64,000 nt of DNA from CAWCKS01 sp963763485. GTDB lineage: Bacteria; Pseudomonadota; Alphaproteobacteria; Rhizobiales; Xanthobacteraceae. Position numbers and translations under genes: made by a program. Position 1 is the first letter of the stretch. Every line of letters starts with the position of its first letter. The notes under the pieces were generated by a model. That model saw nothing but the letters and a program-made list of their open reading frames with translations, did not search any database and was not told the DNA's origin. This document shows positions 9,070-18,705 of the stretch, piece by piece. Where the stretch lies: positions 124,001 through 188,000 of the forward strand of contig CAVXOW010000005.1 of the NCBI GenBank assembly GCA_963763485.1. Reading direction: 5' to 3'.

Positions 9070-10053
9070 CTAGCCCAGCTTCAGGCCAGCGGTTTGTAGC
9101 ACCGGAGACCAGCGCGCGTGCTCGCTGGCGATCAAATCCTTGAACTCGGACGAAGTCGTGGACTTTGGTACGAAGCTCAGCTGCTTGAGTTTCTGCACAT
9201 AGGTCTCATTGCCGAGAAGCGCAGCGCATTCCTTGCTCAGCTTGTCTGTCACCGCATCTGGCAAGCCGGCCGGAGCGACGATGCCCAGCCAGGATTCGGC
9301 CGTCGCATCGGGAAAACCGGCTTCCGCGACGGTTTGCACAGCGCTCAGGCTGCCAAAGCGCTCATGCCCGGTGGCAACAATTGCCGACAGCGCCTTGCTG
9401 TCGATTTGCGGTGCGAGCAGCGCTGGTCCGTCGATCAGCAATTGGATGTCCCCGCGCAGTGCGGCGGCAAGGGAATCCGGGCCGGTCTTGAATGGAACGA
9501 CGGAGGCGCTGAGCCCGGTCTTCTTGAGCAGCAACAACGCAGCGATGTGCGGCGGCGATCCATTCGCCGGTATCCCGAGGAGGAGCTTTCCGGGATCTCG
9601 CTTCGATAGCGAAACGAGGTCAGGCAATCCTGACACTTGCAGGGACGGGTGTGCGGCAAGCACCGAAGCCGATGTCGCAAGCGTCGAGATCGGCATGAGA
9701 TCGCGAGCGGGATCGTACGGCAGTTTCGCAAAAAGATATTCGTTGAAGACGAGCTGAGAGATCGTGGCGAGGCCGATCGTGTAGCCATCGGGAGCGGCGG
9801 TTGCAACTCCTTGCATGGCAACGATGCCGCCGGCCCCCGCCCTGTTTTCGACAACGAAGGATTGTCCGAGTCTTGCGGACAAGGCGTCCGCGGCGAGCCG
9901 CGCGAGGCTGTCCGGGACCGAGCCCGGCGCGCCGCCGACGAGCAGTTTTACGTAGGTGTTCGGCCAGTCCTGGGCCGCCGTCGCCTTTGAAAGGAGCCCG
10001 TCAGCCATTGCAGCGGCCAGTGCACCAAGCAACGCCTCGCGTCGACTGATCAT
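9070..10053 (-). CDS. Bug family tripartite tricarboxylate transporter substrate-binding protein
   Basis: This 327-residue periplasmic binding protein begins with a twin-arginine-like signal (SRREALLGALAAAMADG). The mature part has the TctC/Bug signatures: an early VGGAPGSVPDSLAR loop, VVENRAGAGGIVA and APDGYTIGL. Bug proteins capture carboxylates or other small acids for TctAB permeases. No tctA or tctB lies in the window, so this is an orphan receptor, as is common in this group. It is divergent from a LysR gene, which probably controls it; the ligand is unknown. Confidence 0.9.
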   Translation of the reverse strand: MISRREALLGALAAAMADGLLSKATAAQDWPNTYVKLLVGGAPGSVPDSLARLAADALSARLGQSFVVENRAGAGGIVAMQGVATAAPDGYTIGLATISQLVFNEYLFAKLPYDPARDLMPISTLATSASVLAAHPSLQVSGLPDLVSLSKRDPGKLLLGIPANGSPPHIAALLLLKKTGLSASVVPFKTGPDSLAAALRGDIQLLIDGPALLAPQIDSKALSAIVATGHERFGSLSAVQTVAEAGFPDATAESWLGIVAPAGLPDAVTDKLSKECAALLGNETYVQKLKQLSFVPKSTTSSEFKDLIASEHARWSPVLQTAGLKLG

Positions 10054-10193
10054 GGGGTAATTCTCTCTCTGGCAGCTGAATTGCCAGTGAGGCTAGGCGC
10101 GTTCGGTCGCGAGACCAAGGCGCGATGATGAACTTGATTAGTGCCGATTTGCGAACAATACTGAAGGGACCTCTCGCAGGGCCGACCGCAGCG

Positions 10194-11114
10194 ATGGACA
10201 AGCTACGTGCAATCCGATTCTTCTGCCGCATCGCCGAGGCCAAGTCGTTCGCTGCTGCGGCTCACGATCTGGATGTCGTTCCGTCTGTGCTTTCCAAGAC
10301 GATCGCAACGCTGGAACGTGACATCAGGTTCAGGCTCTTCAATCGCACGACACGTCGAGTGTCCCTGACCGAAGATGGCGCGCGCTACTATGAGCGATGC
10401 AAGAGGCTGGTCGTCGAGCTTGACGAGGCGGAGTCGTTGGCTCGCAAAGGCATTGACCGACCGGTCGGTCGGCTGTCGGCCGGGCTCCATCCCTCGATCA
10501 ATCGGGTCTTGATGAGCCGAATAGACGAGTTTCTCTCAAAATATCCTGACATCACTGTCGAAACCGCGACGACCAGCTTGATTGCGACGCTAATTGAAGA
10601 CCAGCTCGACGTGCTGATCACCCTCGGAAGCCTGCCCGATTCGAGTTTTACGGCGCGGCGAATTGGCACGACGCAATTCGTTCTTGTCGCCACGCCGCGA
10701 TACCTGCGCCGCAACGGAGCGCCCAAGACACCGGCAGACCTCGCGAGTCATGCAGTGATCGTTTCCGCACGGCGCGACAACCCGTCATTTGTCCATTGGT
10801 CACTTAGCCGGGGTGCAACGAAGGAAGCAATCTATGCCCCGGCTCGAGTCATTTGCCGCGAGGGCGTGCACATGCATGAGGCGTCCCTCAGCGGTGCCGG
10901 TATCAGTCGCATGGTCGAGATATCGGCCCGGCCTTATGTTGCGAGCGGCGATCTCAAATTGGTTTTGCCCGATTGGTCATTTGACCCCTTGAGCATCAAC
11001 GCCGTGTTTCCGGGCGGAACGGTACCCGCGAAGGCGCGTGTGTTCGTCGATTTTCTCAGCGGCGTACTCAAGGCGAAAGTGTGGTGGTCAAGGAATGCGG
11101 GCAACTTGCCGTGA
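10194..11114 (+). CDS. LysR family transcriptional regulator
   Basis: This 306-residue regulator has an N-terminal winged helix-turn-helix (residues 1-60, FAAAAHDLDVVPSVLSKTIA) and a LysR substrate-binding domain. The ATG at 10194 (MDKLRAIRFFCRIAEAKSF) is the normal family start; frames opening at 10125 add an atypical leader. It is divergent from the Bug receptor gene. Its TGA overlaps the GTG of the downstream hydrolase (GTGA), so regulator and hydrolase are probably one transcript. Confidence 0.92.
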   Translation: MDKLRAIRFFCRIAEAKSFAAAAHDLDVVPSVLSKTIATLERDIRFRLFNRTTRRVSLTEDGARYYERCKRLVVELDEAESLARKGIDRPVGRLSAGLHPSINRVLMSRIDEFLSKYPDITVETATTSLIATLIEDQLDVLITLGSLPDSSFTARRIGTTQFVLVATPRYLRRNGAPKTPADLASHAVIVSARRDNPSFVHWSLSRGATKEAIYAPARVICREGVHMHEASLSGAGISRMVEISARPYVASGDLKLVLPDWSFDPLSINAVFPGGTVPAKARVFVDFLSGVLKAKVWWSRNAGNLP

Positions 11115-11896
11115 ACCCGCCAGTTTCCAACGCCAACCTGCCCGGCGTTCGTCTGGCTTACCGCGACAGCGGCGGCAGTGGCGCGCCCGTCGTGCTGTTG
11201 CACGCCAACACCGGGACGAGCGCGAGCTGGCAGCCGCAGTTCGAGAGCTTCGTTGCCGCCGGCTACCGGACGATCGCGTTTGACCGGCGCGGCTGGGGCC
11301 AAAGCGTGCCCGATCCGCAGAGCGGGCCGCAGCCCGGCAGCGTCGCCGAAGACCTCGCGGCGCTGGCAGATCATCTGGCGTTGCCACGATTTCACTTGCT
11401 GGGCGTGGCGGGAGGCGGATTTGTTGCGCTGGATTACGCGGGTTGGCGACAGGATACGTTGCGCAGCCTGACGGTCGCCGCGAGCACCGGCTCGTTCAGC
11501 GAGGGCGAGATGCAACAGCTGTCGCAAAATCTGAGATTCGAAGGTTTCCTCGACTTGCCAGAGTCATTCCGCGAGATCGGCCCGTCGTTTCGTGCGATGG
11601 AGCCGGAGCGGGTTGCCGCTTGGGCGCATGCGCAGGAGCTCGCGAAACAGCCCGACGCTGTCTCTCAACCGCTCCGAACACCGAACACGTTCGCAAAGAT
11701 TTCCCGGATTCGCATTCCGATGCTGGCGATCACCGCAAGCGCCGATTTGTATGCGCCGCCGACACTGATGGCGCGCTGGATCAGGCACATTCCTCACGCC
11801 GAAATCGTTGCGATCGCCGATGCCGGGCATTCCGTGCCGATGGAGCAGCCCGCGCTGTTCAATGCCGCAGTCCTGAATTTTCTCGACCGACATTGA
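11111..11896 (+). CDS. Alpha/beta hydrolase fold protein lacking the nucleophile serine
   Basis: This is a 261-residue alpha/beta hydrolase. VVLLHANTG marks the oxyanion-hole strand, and TIAFDRRGWGQS is the usual strand-4 region. TASADLYAPP carries the expected Asp and GHSVPMEQP the expected His. The nucleophile elbow, normally G-x-S-x-G, reads G-V-A-G-G, with Ala at about residue 100 (codon 11408-11410), so classical ester hydrolysis should not work. It may use another chemistry, bind without turnover, or be inactivated. The GTG at 11111 overlaps the LysR stop; GTG 11081 is an alternative start. Confidence 0.82.
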   Translation: MNPPVSNANLPGVRLAYRDSGGSGAPVVLLHANTGTSASWQPQFESFVAAGYRTIAFDRRGWGQSVPDPQSGPQPGSVAEDLAALADHLALPRFHLLGVAGGGFVALDYAGWRQDTLRSLTVAASTGSFSEGEMQQLSQNLRFEGFLDLPESFREIGPSFRAMEPERVAAWAHAQELAKQPDAVSQPLRTPNTFAKISRIRIPMLAITASADLYAPPTLMARWIRHIPHAEIVAIADAGHSVPMEQPALFNAAVLNFLDRH

Positions 11897-11941
11897 CTCC
11901 AAACTGCCAACCGGGCGCTGCACGGAGGATTGGCTGACGCA

Positions 11942-12157
11942 TCAGCCTGATGCCATGACGCTCCGGCGCTCCGACTTGGTCGGACGCTTGGTCACGAGCA
12001 GCCAGTCGACAAAGTCGTAATAGTCTGACCAGGTCAAAACCTCGGACTCGCAAATCGTGCACGTGAATGCGCCGGTTTGTGGCTTTGGTCGCTTTTCCCT
12101 GGTCGCGCCGTAGATCATTCCGCAGGCTGGGTTCGGACAGTGAAAGTACACCAACAT
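11942..12157 (-). CDS. Small zinc-ribbon-like hypothetical protein
   Basis: This 71-residue protein starts MLVYFHCPNPACGMIYGATR and has a second Cys pair in FTCTICESEV, giving a C-x4-C ... C-x2-C layout consistent with a small zinc ribbon. The C-terminal part is aromatic and basic (SDYYDFVDWLLVTKRP). The function is not recognised. An ATG at 12175 is an alternative start, and the ribosome-binding site is weak for both. It converges on the hydrolase, 45 bp from its stop. Confidence 0.6.
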   Translation of the reverse strand: MLVYFHCPNPACGMIYGATREKRPKPQTGAFTCTICESEVLTWSDYYDFVDWLLVTKRPTKSERRSVMASG

Positions 12158-12330
12158 TCGCAAACTTGATTCCATCGAGTCAATGTCGCGCGTCTTTGCA
12201 TTTTTTTCGCGGCAGAAGCACGAATATTTTTGCATTGATCCCCAACGGCTTCCAAAATCGGGCGGCCGGATTAAGCTGCCGCTCGCGAGGAACCCGATAG
12301 CCGTCACAAGAGTCTCGCTGAGCGACACGC

Positions 12331-13494
12331 ATGGAAAAAGTCTTCGACGCAATCGTGCTCGGATTGGGAGCGGTGGGATCTGCCGCGGTCTATCAGCTGG
12401 CCAGGCGGCGGGCGAGCGTCCTGGGGCTCGATCAGTTCAAGCCGCCGCACGAGTTCGGGTCCACCCATGGCGATTCGCGGATCACCAGGATCGCCTGCGG
12501 CGAAGGCGTGGAGTATTCGCAGTTTGCAATCCGCTCCCATGAGATCTGGCGCGAGCTGGAACATGAAACCGGCGCGCGATTGCTCACCCAGAACGGCCTC
12601 GTCGTCATCTCCGGCGAAGGCAGGCGAGCGCTTCAGCACGAGAAGCAGAATTTCTTCGAGACCACGGTGGAAGCGGCGAAGGCTGCAGGCATCGATTATC
12701 GCGTGCTCACAGGTCCCGAGGCCGCGCGAGAATTTCCGGTCCTGAAGCTTGATGAGCGCGACCGCGTCTACCACGACACATCAAGCGGCTTCGTTCGGCC
12801 CGAGGCGTGCATCGAGGCCCAGCTGCAAATGGCGGAGCGCGGCGGCGCCGTTCTGCGCTACCATGAAAAAGTTCTGGATTTTCAGGAGGGCGAGCTGCTC
12901 ACGGTTCGCACGCAATCCGGCAGCTACCGGGCAAAGAGCGTGATTGTCGCTCTCGGGCCCTGGTTGCCTTCGTTCCTTCCCGCGACGTTCGCAGGCCGGC
13001 TGCAGGTCACGAGGCAAGTGATGTACTGGTTTCCGATTCAAGCCGACTATGCGCATCGGGAGCACTACACGCCCGAGCATCTCCCGGTCTTCATCTGGCA
13101 ACTTCCTGCGCCGCAGTCGATTTACGGCTTCCCGGCGATCGACGGCGTGGCGACCGGATTGAAGATCGGCACGGAACAGTATCACCTTTCAACTGATCCC
13201 GAGCTGGTGGATCGGACCGTCTCTCCGGAAGAGACGAAGCTGATGTATGAAACCTATGTGGCGCCGTATTTTTCCGGAGTGTCCGGCGAAGCCTTGAAGG
13301 CAAAGGTTTGCCTGTACACCTGCGCACCCGGCGCGCGCTTTCTCATCGACAAGCTCGGTCGCAGCGAGAATGTCGTGTTCGCGTCCGCTTGCTCGGGTCA
13401 TGGCTTCAAACACTCGGCGGCCGTCGGCGAGCTGCTCGCCAAAATGGCGCTCGGCGAGAAGCACCAGACCATCGAGCATTTCAGGCTGGGTTGA
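12331..13494 (+). CDS. solA: SolA-like N-methyl amino acid oxidase (MSOX family)
   Basis: This 387-residue FAD-dependent oxidoreductase of the DAO family has the dinucleotide motif GLGAVGSAAV at residues 11-20. The covalent-flavin cysteine region of monomeric sarcosine oxidase and SolA is present as KVCLYTCAPGARFLIDKL. The C-terminal SACSGHGFKHSAAVGELLA is the usual second flavin-contact motif. Enzymes of this group oxidatively demethylate sarcosine, N-methyltryptophan or similar secondary amines, giving formaldehyde and peroxide. The exact substrate is not resolved, so the symbol is by family. Full length; it converges on the L,D-transpeptidase gene with a 32-bp gap. Confidence 0.87.
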   Translation: MEKVFDAIVLGLGAVGSAAVYQLARRRASVLGLDQFKPPHEFGSTHGDSRITRIACGEGVEYSQFAIRSHEIWRELEHETGARLLTQNGLVVISGEGRRALQHEKQNFFETTVEAAKAAGIDYRVLTGPEAAREFPVLKLDERDRVYHDTSSGFVRPEACIEAQLQMAERGGAVLRYHEKVLDFQEGELLTVRTQSGSYRAKSVIVALGPWLPSFLPATFAGRLQVTRQVMYWFPIQADYAHREHYTPEHLPVFIWQLPAPQSIYGFPAIDGVATGLKIGTEQYHLSTDPELVDRTVSPEETKLMYETYVAPYFSGVSGEALKAKVCLYTCAPGARFLIDKLGRSENVVFASACSGHGFKHSAAVGELLAKMALGEKHQTIEHFRLG

Positions 13495-13526
13495 GGTGGC
13501 GTCGGCACTTGCGCCGTCGAGGCGTC

Positions 13527-15065
13527 CTACCACCAGCCCCGCGGCTGATAACGTGGGCCGCTGGGCAGACGCGCATTGCCAGGCTGGGCGTTCCGACTGA
13601 GCGGCGGCGGGAAAAAAGTCCCCAGGCCGCCGCCACCCCAGAAGTTGTCGCTCTCGACGATGACATCAGCCGTCGGCTGGCGCGTAATGAAGCCACCCTG
13701 GGGCTGGTTGCTCAGCACCGCGACGAACTCGGTGCGATAGTTGGTCTCTTTGCTCAGGGGTTCGTCCGAGATGACAATCGAGGATCGCGGCGCCGCGGTC
13801 GGCGCCAGCGAAGCGAACAGATCCTTTGGAATGGTGATGCGGTCGAGCGCGTCCCTGGCATCGTCCCCGTTATCGATCGTGACCGCTGTCCAGCGCAGGC
13901 CCGCATCGTTCGGCGCCATCGCCGTGAACACATGGGTGCCGATCGGCCTGTCGGGATCGCGGATCGTGACCGGGACCTCGATGCTCGCATCGAAAACCTC
14001 GCCCCCGTCCGACACTGGCTTGTGGGTGTCGCGCCGCACGTAAAGCTTCTGTGTCGCGCGGCTGATGAAGATTGAGACCGGCTCAAGCGCGAGCTTCGCC
14101 TCGCGCGCCGCCTTGGCGGTGTCGGCTTTCTTGGCCTCGGCCGTCTTGGCGGCGTCCTTCGCCGCGGCAGCGGCATCAAGCTTCGACTTCGCGTCGGCTC
14201 TGGCGGTGTCGAGCTGCGTCTGCGCTTCGGCGGCTTTGGGGGTGGCCTTCTGCTTCAGGTCCTCGGCTCGCGCCTTGGCCTGGTCCGTCTTTGCGCCGGC
14301 GATCGCCTTGTCGGCGAATGCGAGGTCGGCGTCGGCACGGGCCTTGAGCCGTTCCAGCTTGCGGATCGACGTTGTGAGCGATGCTGTCTCGCGCGCCGCA
14401 GTCGTGGCGGCTTTCTTCGCTTCGTCGGCCGTCCTCGCGGCCTCCTCGGCGTCGCGAGCGAGGGTCTCGGCACGCGCCGGCGCGGCTGCGACTGCGTCCC
14501 GGTTCGGCGCGAAAAGGGCCGGGTGGGAAAAATCGACCGGAGCCGCGTCGTTCGGGGAGATGATCACCCGCATCCCGATCCGAGTCTTGTCAAACAACTT
14601 CTCCGCGAAGCCATAGGGCATCCGCACGCAGCCGTGCGAAGCAGCGTAACCGGGCAGCGGTCCGCCGTGCAGCGCGATACCGTTCCAGGTAATGCGCTGC
14701 ATGTTCGGCATCCAGGCATCGTCATACATCGTCGAGTGGTGGTCCTTGTCCTTCTCGAGGACGGCGAAGACGCCGGCTGGCGTCTCGCGGCCTGCGACGC
14801 CGGTCGACACCGGTGCACGCAGGATCCAGCCGTCGGCGTCGTAGAACGTGACCTGCTGGGTCTTGATCGATACGATCGCCATGATCGGCTCGCCTGCATC
14901 GCGCGGTGCAGTCGCCTCGGTGGGGGCCGCCGGGCGCGCCTGTCTCGCTGCGGCGTCAGCGGTTAGCGCGGTCAGGAGGGCCATCGCCGCGAGCGCTGCA
15001 ATTGCGGGAGGCCCCCAACGCCGCATCGCCCTGGTGGATTGCTCCCTCGCAAATCGATTTGCCAT
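13527..15065 (-). CDS. Large L,D-transpeptidase (YkuD) with coiled coil and second YkuD-like half
   Basis: This 512-residue exported protein has a signal segment (about residues 18-40). The YkuD catalytic domain (about 60-175) carries IALHGGPLPGYAASHGCVRM with catalytic Cys146 and His144. A long Ala/Lys-rich coiled coil (about 185-330) follows. A C-terminal section then begins VSIFISRATQKLYVRR and PVTIRDPDRPIGTHVFTA, which looks like the front of a YkuD fold but has no HGC. It should form 3-3 peptidoglycan crosslinks or attach proteins to the wall. The C-terminus is Gly/Pro-rich. It is paralogous to the protein at 26315-27817. Confidence 0.9.
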   Translation of the reverse strand: MANRFAREQSTRAMRRWGPPAIAALAAMALLTALTADAAARQARPAAPTEATAPRDAGEPIMAIVSIKTQQVTFYDADGWILRAPVSTGVAGRETPAGVFAVLEKDKDHHSTMYDDAWMPNMQRITWNGIALHGGPLPGYAASHGCVRMPYGFAEKLFDKTRIGMRVIISPNDAAPVDFSHPALFAPNRDAVAAAPARAETLARDAEEAARTADEAKKAATTAARETASLTTSIRKLERLKARADADLAFADKAIAGAKTDQAKARAEDLKQKATPKAAEAQTQLDTARADAKSKLDAAAAAKDAAKTAEAKKADTAKAAREAKLALEPVSIFISRATQKLYVRRDTHKPVSDGGEVFDASIEVPVTIRDPDRPIGTHVFTAMAPNDAGLRWTAVTIDNGDDARDALDRITIPKDLFASLAPTAAPRSSIVISDEPLSKETNYRTEFVAVLSNQPQGGFITRQPTADVIVESDNFWGGGGLGTFFPPPLSRNAQPGNARLPSGPRYQPRGWW

Positions 15066-15242
15066 GCCATGCCCTGGTTGAGATGAATTATCGAAACGCT
15101 CCGGTGGCTAATCTCATATACGACAGCCAAAGCAGGAGGAAGGCTCTGCCGTGGCCGGAATTGGCAGGCATTGAGACAATGCCGACCGGCGACGAAAATC
15201 TCCGCTCACCAATAAGACCGTCAGTCATATCACCCCGGTGCT

Positions 15243-15806
15243 TCAGGCCTGCTCAGCCCGTCCATGTTCGGCCCGGTCGGCGAGACCAAAATGCCGAATG
15301 ATCTCACCGGCATTTGCTTCCGCAGATCGGGCCTCGCTATCCAGAACGAGGCAGTTGCGTCGTGGAACAGCAGACACCTGATATCGAGCCAGGAACTCCA
15401 GCGCCGCCTGTGCTGACGTCATCTTCCTCCTGGCCGCCCGTTCGGCATTGCCGATGCGTCGGACGATCTCGTCGGTCGGGCATTTCAGAAACACCGGAAA
15501 TAACTGCCCGCCATGCCGTTGAACGATCGCCTCGAACCGCTCAAAGGCCGGCAGGTCGTCGGGAGTGGCGTAGACGAACGTCATCACCACGAGCGACACG
15601 CCTCGCTCCGCGGCGGCATCGAGAACGGACGCGCGGACATCCTGCACAAGCTCGAAGAATCCGGGGGCTCCGAAATCAAAGACCGTGCGCGCGACATCGA
15701 TAGCGGCGTGGTTGTCGAACAGCCGCCCCGGGACGCGCTCAAGAAGGGCTCTTGCCGTAGTGAGCTTTCCGGCGGCGGGCGCTCCGTGTATGAAGATCAA
15801 ATTCAT
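15243..15806 (-). CDS. P-loop kinase-like protein (AAA family)
   Basis: This 187-residue protein has the Walker A loop IHGAPAAGKLTTA at residues 6-18 and a compact NMP-kinase-like fold, with an R-rich lid region (RRIGNAERAARRKM). Such stand-alone AAA_18/AAA_33-type kinases phosphorylate small molecules such as nucleotides, sugars or antibiotics; the substrate is unknown. A much longer frame opens upstream to 16934, but it runs antisense through the phosphatase gene and is discarded. The ATG at 15806 places the P loop at the usual distance from the N-terminus. Confidence 0.78.
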   Translation of the reverse strand: MNLIFIHGAPAAGKLTTARALLERVPGRLFDNHAAIDVARTVFDFGAPGFFELVQDVRASVLDAAAERGVSLVVMTFVYATPDDLPAFERFEAIVQRHGGQLFPVFLKCPTDEIVRRIGNAERAARRKMTSAQAALEFLARYQVSAVPRRNCLVLDSEARSAEANAGEIIRHFGLADRAEHGRAEQA

Positions 15807-15935
15807 ACCGTGACGATAGCCGTTGCCGCTACTTTGGTCATGTCCATTCATCCCCGTTGCGGCGAGGGCAATGCTGGCGCGTCTCCACACACCGCGGCGC
15901 TGTTGGCTGGACTCTGACGAGTGACGTGCGCCCGA

Positions 15936-16841
15936 ATGCGAGCCGAACTGCCGATTCACTTTCCAGAAAAGATTCGTGGAGCGAGCCGCTTTCCCCTGCT
16001 GCGCTCCATGATCTCGGCGGCCTTGCTCGCCTGGGCGGAAGGGATCGAGCCGCTCGTGCCGATGGTGCGTGGCCGCTCGATCGACGCCGCGTCCCACAAG
16101 AAGGGGACGGATTTTTTTACCGAAGCGGACACCGCGAGCGAACGCATCATCGTCGACGCACTCACGGCCGAATATGGCCGTGAGCGCTTCCGCATCTTTG
16201 GCGAGGAAAGCGGCAAATATCTCGGCGACTTGCACGCCGAGGTCACGATCCGCATCGATCCGATCGACGGCACCGAACCGTTCAAATTCGGCAAGCCGAC
16301 CTGGAGCATCATGATCGGAGCCTATGTTGGCCGTGGGGCCTCCGAGCACCAGATCGCATCGGTGGTTTACTGGCCTGAATATTACAATGAAATCGTCTTC
16401 TCGCTCGAGGGGACGGGCGTCTTTAAAGCCGACTTGCGGACTGGGTCCGTCGTTGGATTTCCGCCGATCGAAACTCAGGACACGCTGAACGACATTATCG
16501 TCTCGTACTGGAAGCACTCCAGCCTCAGGGAGCGTGGGAGAATTGACGAAATTCTGCTGGCTCTTGAATTGGCCGGCGGGCGCTTGCGAACGGTCACGCC
16601 GGCCGAAGTCAAGGAAGCGCTCGAAACCCGCGGCAGGCGGGCGATGATCCTCGACGGCGACTTCACCCTCGTCGATTTCATCTCCTATTCGATGCTCGGC
16701 AAACTCGGCTACCGTGCTTGGGGTTGGGACGGTACGCAACACTCGATCGATGATGCGGCACTGACCAACCGGAAGCTTGTATTTGTCCCACCCGGCAGCG
16801 CTGGCGAGACCATTCTCGAAATCGTCCGGCGGCATGCTTGA
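15936..16841 (+). CDS. Inositol monophosphatase family protein
   Basis: This 301-residue protein has the lithium-sensitive phosphatase metal site: GEESG and DPIDGTEPF supply the Glu and the two Asp ligands. The usual late W-D-x-A-A motif is degenerate (AWGWDGTQHSIDDAAL), so the substrate may differ from inositol phosphate; a sugar phosphate or PAP is possible. A GTG at 15921 is an alternative start. It is divergent from the small kinase and lies 101 bp upstream of phosphomannomutase, possibly a sugar-phosphate pairing. Confidence 0.83.
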   Translation: MRAELPIHFPEKIRGASRFPLLRSMISAALLAWAEGIEPLVPMVRGRSIDAASHKKGTDFFTEADTASERIIVDALTAEYGRERFRIFGEESGKYLGDLHAEVTIRIDPIDGTEPFKFGKPTWSIMIGAYVGRGASEHQIASVVYWPEYYNEIVFSLEGTGVFKADLRTGSVVGFPPIETQDTLNDIIVSYWKHSSLRERGRIDEILLALELAGGRLRTVTPAEVKEALETRGRRAMILDGDFTLVDFISYSMLGKLGYRAWGWDGTQHSIDDAALTNRKLVFVPPGSAGETILEIVRRHA

Positions 16842-16942
16842 AGTCACGCAGAGACCTTTAAGCCGTTTCCCGCCTTCCCTCACGCCTCGCCATGCTCTAT
16901 CTGCATGCGCAGCATCTCTCCCCTTGTGAGGCAACCAAACAA

Positions 16943-18442
16943 ATGTTTCCGACGCCGAAGGCCGCCCTGTCGCCGAATACCTATGCCTATGAATCCGAGC
17001 CGATGGTGAAGGCCACCGGCTTTCGCGAATACGACGCGCGCTGGCTGTTCGGCAAAGAAATCAACCTGATGGGCGTGCAGGCGCTCGGCATGGGGCTTGG
17101 CGCGTTGATCAAGGAAATCGGCCAAAAACAGGAGATCGTGACCGGCCACGATTTTCGCGGCTATTCGGCCTCGATCAAATACGCGCTGATTTCCGGCCTG
17201 ATGGCCTCGGGCTGCAAGGTGCATGATATCGGCCTCGCTGTGACGCCGATGGCGTATTTCGCGCAGTTCGATCTCGACGTGCCGTGCGTCGCGATGGTCA
17301 CCGCCTCGCACAACGACAATGGCTGGACCGGCGTGAAGATGGGCGCTAACCGGCCGCTCACCTTCGGCCCCGACGAAATGACGCGGCTGAAGGAGATCGT
17401 ACTCGGCGCGAAGTTCGACAATCGCGCCGGCGGCTCTTACCAGTTCCACGAGAATTATCCGGCGCGCTATATCGCCGACCTCACCAAGCGGCCGAAGCTG
17501 AAGCGGCGCATCAAGGTGGTCGCGGCGTGTGGCAACGGCACCGCCGGCGCGTTCGCGCCGAAGGTGCTGGAAGCGATCGGCTGCGAGGTGATCCCGCTCG
17601 ACTGCGAGCTCGACTACACCTTCCCGAAGTACAATCCAAACCCGGAAGACATGGAGATGCTGCACGCGATCCGCGACGCGGTGCTGCAGCACAAGGCCGA
17701 CGTCGGCCTTGGCTTCGACGGTGACGGCGATCGTTGCGGCGTCGTCGACAACACCGGCGACGAGATCTTTGCCGACAAGATCGGCGTCATGCTGGCGCGC
17801 GACCTTTCGGCGATCCACAAGGGCGCGCAGTTCGTGGTCGACGTGAAGTCGACCGGGCTGTTCCTGACTGACCCCTTGCTGATCAAGCAGGGCGCGAGGA
17901 CGACCTACTGGAAGACCGGCCACTCCTACATGAAGCGCCGCACCCACGAACTCGGCGCGCTCGCCGGCTTTGAGAAGTCGGGGCATTTCTTTTTCAACAA
18001 GCCGATCGGACGCGGCTATGACGACGGCCTCGTCTCGGCGCTCGCGGTCTGCGACATGCTCGACCGCAATCCGACGAAGTCGATGGCCGAGTTGAAAGAG
18101 GCGCTGCCGAAGACGTGGTCGTCGCCGACCATGTCGCCGCACTGCGCCGACGAGACCAAATATGGCATCGTCGACCAGGTTGTGAAGCATTTTGAAACTG
18201 CGCAGCAGAAGGGCGAGAAGGTCGCCGGACAGGCGATCCGCGATCTCGTCACTGTCAACGGAGTCCGCGTCACCGTCGAGGACGGCAGCTGGGGTCTCGT
18301 GCGCGCCTCATCGAACAAGCCGGAGCTGGTCGTCGTGGTCGAGAGCCCGGTCTCCGAGCAACGGATGCGCGACTTGTTCGCCGCGATGGACGGCGTGCTG
18401 CGCACGCATCCCGAAGTCGGCGAGTACAATCAGAAGATTTGA
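16943..18442 (+). CDS. Phosphomannomutase/phosphoglucomutase
   Basis: This 499-residue alpha-D-phosphohexomutase interconverts the 1- and 6-phosphates of mannose or glucose, feeding exopolysaccharide, LPS and nucleotide-sugar synthesis. The phosphoserine loop is TASHNDNGWTG, the Mg site is GFDGDGDRCG and the sugar loop is GFEKSGHFFF. The C-terminal phosphate-binding loop is VRASSNKPELVV. The start MFPTPKAALSPNTYAYESEP is at ATG 16943; the frame opening at 16892 is rejected. It may be cotranscribed with the phosphatase upstream. Confidence 0.94.
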   Translation: MFPTPKAALSPNTYAYESEPMVKATGFREYDARWLFGKEINLMGVQALGMGLGALIKEIGQKQEIVTGHDFRGYSASIKYALISGLMASGCKVHDIGLAVTPMAYFAQFDLDVPCVAMVTASHNDNGWTGVKMGANRPLTFGPDEMTRLKEIVLGAKFDNRAGGSYQFHENYPARYIADLTKRPKLKRRIKVVAACGNGTAGAFAPKVLEAIGCEVIPLDCELDYTFPKYNPNPEDMEMLHAIRDAVLQHKADVGLGFDGDGDRCGVVDNTGDEIFADKIGVMLARDLSAIHKGAQFVVDVKSTGLFLTDPLLIKQGARTTYWKTGHSYMKRRTHELGALAGFEKSGHFFFNKPIGRGYDDGLVSALAVCDMLDRNPTKSMAELKEALPKTWSSPTMSPHCADETKYGIVDQVVKHFETAQQKGEKVAGQAIRDLVTVNGVRVTVEDGSWGLVRASSNKPELVVVVESPVSEQRMRDLFAAMDGVLRTHPEVGEYNQKI

Positions 18443-18705
18443 TTATTTTGATCTCGACGTTCTCGTCGTGATTGCCGGGCTCCGGAGTTGCTCCCTCCCG
18501 GTGTTGGGGCGACCCGACTGCCGAACCTTCAAGAGGCTTTGCGTGAGCCGAGATCCTGACAGGATGTCGTCCGCGTAGCCCTATGCTTTCCCTCATTCCG
18601 CCTTGGTTTAGTCAAAGCAGCGTTGAGGGTGGGAGTTCGATCGGCCCAGCGGCGATTCGACGACCGCTGCAATCGCGTGACATTGACAGCTCAAAGAGAG
18701 CGGCG

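Noticed and set aside
15807..16934. N-terminal extension making the small kinase 563 residues long
   Set aside because: The extension is antisense to the inositol-phosphatase-like gene; the P loop requires the start at 15806.
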